Shown here one piece after another: positions 59,518 to 64,000 of a stretch of DNA of 64,000 nt. The stretch covers positions 1,860,001 to 1,924,000 of the forward strand of contig NC_002678.2 of the NCBI RefSeq assembly GCF_000009625.1, read 5' to 3'. Source of the stretch: Mesorhizobium japonicum MAFF 303099 (lineage in GTDB: Bacteria > Pseudomonadota > Alphaproteobacteria > Rhizobiales > Rhizobiaceae). Within the stretch, counting starts at the first letter, position 1. Each line of letters begins with the position of its first letter. The notes beneath the pieces were generated by a model, which worked only from the letters and a program-made list of their open reading frames with translations, had not been told where the DNA came from and searched no databases. The position numbers were made by a program, and so were the translations under genes.

Positions 59518-61952
59518 CGCACAGCATCGACACGAGCTTCAAACAGAAGAAGCTGGCGCGCCTGGCCGAGCGCAGACGCAGACTCTGGCGCCGCGCTCTT
59601 GCAGGCGTTGCAACGCTCACCGTCATAGCGATCGCCACCGGCTTCTATCTTACCAAGGACAACTGGTCGTTCGGCGACGAGGATGAGGAACTGCATCCCG
59701 TCGAAGGCATGGAAGACGTGCCGCCCGACGCCTCGGTCTATGTGCCGGCCATCATCGACCTTGCCGGTGACCCGATGTGGATCACGCTTGCGCCCGATGC
59801 GGACACCGCCACGAAGGGCCACACGGTTGCGCGCCCAGCCGAACTCGACAGTTCCGGGGCCTCGCCACAGATCGAGATTCTGTCCGACGTGATGCTGAGC
59901 GCCAGCGAGAAGTTCATGACGACGATCCCGTCGACGCAGGAGGATTTTGCCTTCTTCAAGGCGCAGCGGCAGACTGCTGCGAAGCCTTCAACCGCTGCAC
60001 CAGACGATCAGCAACCGACCTCGCCCGCACCTGCTCCCGCGGCGCCCAACGACCAGCCGGGCGATCTGGCGAACGACCTGCAGGCGCCGCCGGACGCGGG
60101 CGAAATCCCCGCCGGTTCGGCGCCTAAAGCCGACGCAGACGACCCCGAGGCCGGCTGGGGTGAGACCATCGACCAGGGCGAGGCAGCGCTCCCCGCCTTC
60201 AAGAAGACCGCGATCGAGAACAACACCACCGTCGCGACCGTCACCAGCGAATATCAGCGCTTCGCGGCGACGGAGGACACTTTCGTGAAGATCCTCAACG
60301 ACCGCAGCCTGGATAGCGTGGCGCTCGACGCGCATTTCTCCGCGGACGACGCCAGGCTTGCGGGCGAGGCGCTGAAAGGGCTGTTCAAGCGCGATGGGCT
60401 CGAGGCCGGTTTCGTGGTCGCCATGCGCGGCTTCCGGCCGAACCGAGAGACGACGACGATGTCGCTGATGCAGGTCTCGGTCTACGCAAGGAACGTCTAT
60501 GTCGGTACGCTGACGCGCAACGCAGCTGGCGCCTTCGTTTCGGGCGTCGACCCCTGGGTTCGCGAGGACCTCTTTAACTATTCCGGTGCCTCGGACCAGG
60601 GCGGGCCCAAGCGGCAGTACCGGCTGCTCGACGCAATCTACTCGACCGCGGCACGCAACAAGGTGCCGACCAGCGTGATCGGCGAAGCGATCATGTATCT
60701 GTCGAGGGGACAGGATCTCGACGCTTTCGCCAGCGAGGACCAGCGCCTGGTGATGATCTACTCGCAGACGCCGCGCGACCAGGGCGAGATCTCCGGACGG
60801 GTGCTTTACGTCGGCGTCCTGGGCAAGGACAAGAACCTCGACTGCTTCGTCTTCCAGCAAAGCGACGGCCAATACGCCTGCGTGACCGGCGATGATCAGG
60901 TTCGCTCGCTGAACGTCACCAACGGCATGGTCACGCCGGTCGCAGGCGTGATGACGTCGACCTTCGGCCCGCGCAAGCATCCGATCCTCGGCACGGTTCG
61001 GATCCACAAAGGCGTCGACTGGGCGGCTCCGGTCGGGACGCCGGTCATGGCCGCTTTCGACGGCGAGATTTCCTTCCAGGGCGATGGCGGCAGCTATGGC
61101 AATCTGGTGAAGATCACGCATGCCAACGGCCGCGAGACGCGCTACGCGCATATGCAGAAATTCGCCATCGCCAGCGGCATCGGTACCAAAGTGAAGGCCG
61201 GCGACGTCATTGGCTATATCGGCACCACGGGGCTTTCGACCGGCCCGCATCTGCATTTCGAGCTCTACGAGAACGGCGAGGCGATCGACCCGCTCGGGAC
61301 AGTCACCACAGTCGCCACCGCCGTTTCCGTCAGTTCCGGCGGGGCCGGCGATTCCGCGGTCGAAACGCTGACCGACCGGATCGTCCATGTCGAAAGCGGC
61401 GGCAGCGCCCGCGCCAAGAACCCCAACTCGTCGGCAACCGGCGCCGGCCAGTTCATCACCAAGACCTGGATCCGGATGATGAACACCTATCGTCCCGACC
61501 TTGCCCGATCGCTTTCGACCGCCGACCTGCTCGCGCTTCGCTATGACGCGACGCTGTCGCGCGAAATGGTGCGCAACCTGGCGCGCGAAGGGGAAGCCTA
61601 TCTGCGCGCCCGCGGCCACCAGATCACGGCAGGGCGCCTTTATCTCTGCCACTTCCTTGGCATGGAAGGAGCGCACCAGGTGCTGGCCGCGTCCGGCTCG
61701 TCGCAATTGAGCGCCGTTCTGGGCGCAGCCGTGATCCAGGCCAACCCGTTCCTGACCGGCAAGACCGTCGGCTACGTCATCGATTGGGCCGAGCGGAAAA
61801 TGGGGCAGAAAGCGCCGCGCGTGGTGACCGATCAGAGCCAGCCGGTGACAACCACGACCGAGGTCCGGCAGACGTCGCCGGAGTTCGAGAAATACAAGCA
61901 GGCGATAACCGCACTGCTCAATTCAATCCAGGAGACGCTTGAGCCGGGCTGA
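59514..61952 (+). CDS. Membrane-anchored M23 peptidase fused to a lysozyme-like (transglycosylase) domain
   Basis: An 812-residue protein likely to cut peptidoglycan. One N-terminal membrane span (about 26-44, ALAGVATLTVIAIATGFYL) anchors it facing the periplasm. An Ala/Pro-rich spacer follows. The M23 domain (about 480-600) has HKGVDWAAPVGTPV and TGPHLHFELYENG, the HxxxD and HxH zinc sites. A second domain (about 620-770) has IVHVESGGSARAKNPNSSAT-GAGQF and YRPDLARSL, like the catalytic Glu region of soluble lytic transglycosylases. GTG 59514 overlaps the DUF1036 stop; an earlier start in the same frame is not needed. It could open the wall for T6SS assembly. Confidence 0.83.
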   Translation: MTHSIDTSFKQKKLARLAERRRRLWRRALAGVATLTVIAIATGFYLTKDNWSFGDEDEELHPVEGMEDVPPDASVYVPAIIDLAGDPMWITLAPDADTATKGHTVARPAELDSSGASPQIEILSDVMLSASEKFMTTIPSTQEDFAFFKAQRQTAAKPSTAAPDDQQPTSPAPAPAAPNDQPGDLANDLQAPPDAGEIPAGSAPKADADDPEAGWGETIDQGEAALPAFKKTAIENNTTVATVTSEYQRFAATEDTFVKILNDRSLDSVALDAHFSADDARLAGEALKGLFKRDGLEAGFVVAMRGFRPNRETTTMSLMQVSVYARNVYVGTLTRNAAGAFVSGVDPWVREDLFNYSGASDQGGPKRQYRLLDAIYSTAARNKVPTSVIGEAIMYLSRGQDLDAFASEDQRLVMIYSQTPRDQGEISGRVLYVGVLGKDKNLDCFVFQQSDGQYACVTGDDQVRSLNVTNGMVTPVAGVMTSTFGPRKHPILGTVRIHKGVDWAAPVGTPVMAAFDGEISFQGDGGSYGNLVKITHANGRETRYAHMQKFAIASGIGTKVKAGDVIGYIGTTGLSTGPHLHFELYENGEAIDPLGTVTTVATAVSVSSGGAGDSAVETLTDRIVHVESGGSARAKNPNSSATGAGQFITKTWIRMMNTYRPDLARSLSTADLLALRYDATLSREMVRNLAREGEAYLRARGHQITAGRLYLCHFLGMEGAHQVLAASGSSQLSAVLGAAVIQANPFLTGKTVGYVIDWAERKMGQKAPRVVTDQSQPVTTTTEVRQTSPEFEKYKQAITALLNSIQETLEPG

Positions 61953-62045
61953 GCAATTCCAGGAAAAGTGTGAACGGTTTTCCGGGGATAAGCGCGTAGC
62001 GCTTTCCCTTGGGAGTCGCGTCAAAACAAGAATTAGAACGGTGAC
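61950..62045. repeat. Palindromic intergenic repeat, copy 2
   Basis: It begins at the stop codon of the cell-wall enzyme gene and shares GAGCA.T.CC.GGAAA.GTGTG and TCGCGTCAAAACAA (62016-62029) with the copy at 1127-1230. Inside is a short palindrome, AAGCGC-GTA-GCGCTT at 61990-62004, absent from copy 1, while the long terminal hairpin of copy 1 is missing here. The rest of the gap up to 62262 holds nothing I can name apart from the promoter of the next gene. Confidence 0.7.
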
Positions 62046-62262
62046 CGTCCCGGCTCAAAGGCGGCACGATCGCCTGCTCGATCGGTTTTGACACTGGCAT
62101 ATCGGCAAATATTTGCAGAGGCCGGGTGCATCCGGTGAACCTAAGCTGTCGCCGGGGCTACACAAGCCTGAGAGCCATTTTTGGCCGAAGCGACTTTGTC
62201 GCTGACGAACTGAGCATGCGCAGAGATCAATAGCGCGCCCCGATGGGCCGGAGGGCTGATCC

Positions 62263-63591
62263 ATGAAACTGTTTGCCATCCTTTTGAGCGGACTTGTCCT
62301 TTCCATCCTTGCCGCCTTCGGCGTCCAGGCCGCAACAACCGAGGGCAAGCGTGTCGCGCTGGTCATCGGCAACAGCAAATATGTCAACGCTGTTGCCTTG
62401 CCCAACCCGGCGAACGATGCCCACCTGATTGCGTCGACGCTGCGCAACGCCGGCTTCGATGTGATCGAAGGCGTCGACCAGGACAATGCCGGCATGCATG
62501 GCCTGATCAGCAAATTCACCGAAGAATCCTACAACGCCGACCTCGCGGTCATTTTCTACGCCGGCCACGGCATGCAGGTCGACGGCAAGAACTATCTCAT
62601 ACCGGTCGATGCCGATCTGACCTCGCCCGCCTATCTCAAGACCCGCACGGTTCAGATCGACGAATTCATGGCGGCGCTGCCTGCCGATCCCGCCGTCGGC
62701 GTCATCATTCTCGATGCCTGCCGCGACAATCCGCTGGGTCGTACCCTGGCCGCGGCGCTGCCCAAGAGCCGCTCGCTTGGCGCCGGCCTCGCGCCGGTGG
62801 ATGCAAAGGCAGACGGCGTCGGCACCGGCGGTGTCTTAATCGCTTACGCAACGGATCCTGGCGCCATCGCTTTCGACGGCGACGGCGTCGACAGCCCCTA
62901 CTCTCTGGCGTTGGCCAAGCACCTGACCGAACCCGGCGTCGAGATTCAGAGCGCGCTGACGCGCGTGCGCGGCGACGTGACGGACGCCACGCAGGGCCGG
63001 CAGCGCCCGTGGCACAACGCATCGCTTGGGCGCGAGGTTTTCCTCGGCAAGCCCGCGGCACAAACAGCCCCACCCGCCGTGGCGCCGGTGGCCGACGCCG
63101 CCAAGACGACCGCAGCGCCCGCCCCGGTCGCCAGCGAGCCGCCATCCTGGGAGGTCGAGCAGCGCCTTTGGGACGAGGCTTCGAAGAAGAGTGCCATTCC
63201 CTACTACGAGGCCTATCTCGACCAGTTCCCGAACGGCCGCTTCGCCACGATGGCAAGGCTCGACATCGGCCAGTTGAAGGACCCGACGGCGGGCAAGCAG
63301 GTCGCGGCGCTCGACACGAACGATGCGAACGCGAATCCCGGCCCGGCCGTTCGTACCTCGGCCGCCGACCAGGTCCGCACCGCACCACCGAAGAAACAGG
63401 TCGTGCAGAAGACCCGCACGCTGAAACCGGTGGCGCGGCGGAAACCGCGGAAACAGCAGATCGTCGAGCGCTGGCGCAACCGGGAGATTGTGATGCGCGA
63501 CGAACCGCCACGGAGAGACAACAATGACTTCCTGACCAAGGCGCTGATTTTCGGCAGCGGCGTCGTGATCGGCGGCGCGATGAGATATTGA
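62263..63591 (+). CDS. Secreted caspase-family (C14) peptidase
   Basis: A 442-residue metacaspase-like protein. A Sec signal peptide (MKLFAILLSG, LVLSILAAFGVQA) is followed by the caspase fold: KRVALVIGNSKYVNAVALPN, ADLAVIFYAGHGMQVDGKNY with H102, and VGVIILDACRDNPLGR with C153, so the His-Cys dyad is intact. The C-terminal third is a Pro/Ala-rich stretch, a TPR-like WEVEQRLWDEASKKSAIPYY segment, a basic region and a Gly-rich hydrophobic end (ALIFGSGVVIGGAMRY) that may anchor it. It is co-directional with the T6SS module but 310 bases away, so a link is only suggested. Confidence 0.88.
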   Translation: MKLFAILLSGLVLSILAAFGVQAATTEGKRVALVIGNSKYVNAVALPNPANDAHLIASTLRNAGFDVIEGVDQDNAGMHGLISKFTEESYNADLAVIFYAGHGMQVDGKNYLIPVDADLTSPAYLKTRTVQIDEFMAALPADPAVGVIILDACRDNPLGRTLAAALPKSRSLGAGLAPVDAKADGVGTGGVLIAYATDPGAIAFDGDGVDSPYSLALAKHLTEPGVEIQSALTRVRGDVTDATQGRQRPWHNASLGREVFLGKPAAQTAPPAVAPVADAAKTTAAPAPVASEPPSWEVEQRLWDEASKKSAIPYYEAYLDQFPNGRFATMARLDIGQLKDPTAGKQVAALDTNDANANPGPAVRTSAADQVRTAPPKKQVVQKTRTLKPVARRKPRKQQIVERWRNREIVMRDEPPRRDNNDFLTKALIFGSGVVIGGAMRY

Positions 63592-63603
63592 TCACAGCCA
63601 GTC

Positions 63604-63635
63604 AAAGGGAACCCGCGTTGGACGAGTTCCCTTTT
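63604..63635. terminator. Bidirectional terminator between the caspase and OmpA genes
   Basis: AAAGGGAAC (63604-63612) pairs with GTTCCCTTT (63626-63634) and is followed by TTTT on the plus strand; the flanking A-run gives a T-run on the minus strand. The genes on either side converge here. A good rho-independent hairpin. Confidence 0.75.
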
Positions 63636-63669
63636 GCCACTATCGCTGTTGACGATCGGCCTGTCGGCG

Positions 63670-64000
63670 TTACTCGGTCCTGATGCGCATTTCCACGCGC
63701 CGGTTGACCGGATCGTAAGGATTGGCAACCCGCGGGTGCGACTTGCCAAGGCCGATCGCTTCGAGCCGCACCGATTCTACGCCGTTCGCTTCGAGGAAGG
63801 CCGCCACCGACTGGGCCCGCCGCTGCGACAGGTCCTGGTTGTAGCGATCCGGGCCGGTTGCATCGGTGTGGCCTTCAACGACAAAGCTGAATGTGCTCAA
63901 CCGATTGTCTTTCAGCGCCTTGGCGAACTCGTCGAGTTCGGCGCGTGCCGTCTGGTCGAGTTGCGCGGAATCAAGGGCGAAATTGATCATCATGTCGAGA
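63670..64000 (-). CDS. OmpA-family protein, C-terminal domain (5' end beyond the window)
   Basis: The minus-strand frame is open to the window end, so only the last ~110 residues are seen. They form an OmpA-like peptidoglycan-binding domain: INFALDSAQLDQTARAELDE, FSFVVEGHTDATGPDRYNQD, LSQRRAQSVAAFLEANGVES and PYDPVNRRVEMRI, with the Asp and Arg that hold diaminopimelate. No membrane or signal part is visible in the window. It converges with the caspase gene. A full-length gene might be a porin-like or lipoprotein OmpA; this cannot be decided here. Confidence 0.85.
   Translation of the reverse strand, partial: LDMMINFALDSAQLDQTARAELDEFAKALKDNRLSTFSFVVEGHTDATGPDRYNQDLSQRRAQSVAAFLEANGVESVRLEAIGLGKSHPRVANPYDPVNRRVEMRIRTE

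Overview
The window is high-GC, densely coded DNA from an alphaproteobacterium. Protein style, gene content and two families of palindromic intergenic repeats fit the Hyphomicrobiales, most probably Mesorhizobium or a close relative; the genus is inferred, because no rRNA or other marker gene is present. I saw no tRNA, rRNA, CRISPR array, insertion sequence or phage gene.

Left part (1-21.6 kb) is metabolic. It opens with the 3' part of phnM (phosphonate breakdown), a small unknown gene, a large amidase, a hexapeptide acetyltransferase, a ThuA-like protein, a luciferase-like flavin oxidoreductase, a family III CoA-transferase and a small exported protein. From 8.25 to 21.6 kb lies a sugar-acid-type catabolic locus. 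On the minus strand, a GntR/FCD regulator is followed by three enolase-superfamily enzymes, a NIPSNAP protein and an aldehyde dehydrogenase. Divergently on the plus strand are a complete carbohydrate ABC importer (binding protein, two permeases, ATPase), a fourth enolase-superfamily dehydratase and an RraA/HMG-aldolase-like protein. Together they look like import, dehydration, retro-aldol cleavage and aldehyde oxidation of one or more acid sugars.

A decayed flavin reductase pseudogene (21.7-22.2 kb) separates this from a type VI secretion system (T6SS) that fills 22.26 to about 62 kb. All 13 core components are present: tssH on the minus strand, then tssA, B, C, hcp, E, F, G, tagH, J, K, L, M and tagF on the plus strand. 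An effector module follows: a DUF2169 adaptor-like protein, a thiolase-fold protein that seems to lack catalytic residues, a PAAR-like (DUF4150) protein with an AHH/HNH-type nuclease-like tail, and an overlapping beta-propeller-like putative immunity gene. Convergent to it are vgrG, a DUF6484 gene and a truncated TIGR02270-type gene.

A second signalling and membrane module runs from 49.1 to 62 kb: a second FHA protein, a second TssL, a second TssM, a PP2C phosphatase, a Ser/Thr kinase, a DUF1036 protein and a protein joining an M23 peptidase to a lysozyme-like domain. A secreted caspase-like protein follows, and the window ends inside an OmpA-family gene. The second FHA-TssL-TssM set beside the kinase/phosphatase pair and the nuclease effector module are the most interesting parts.
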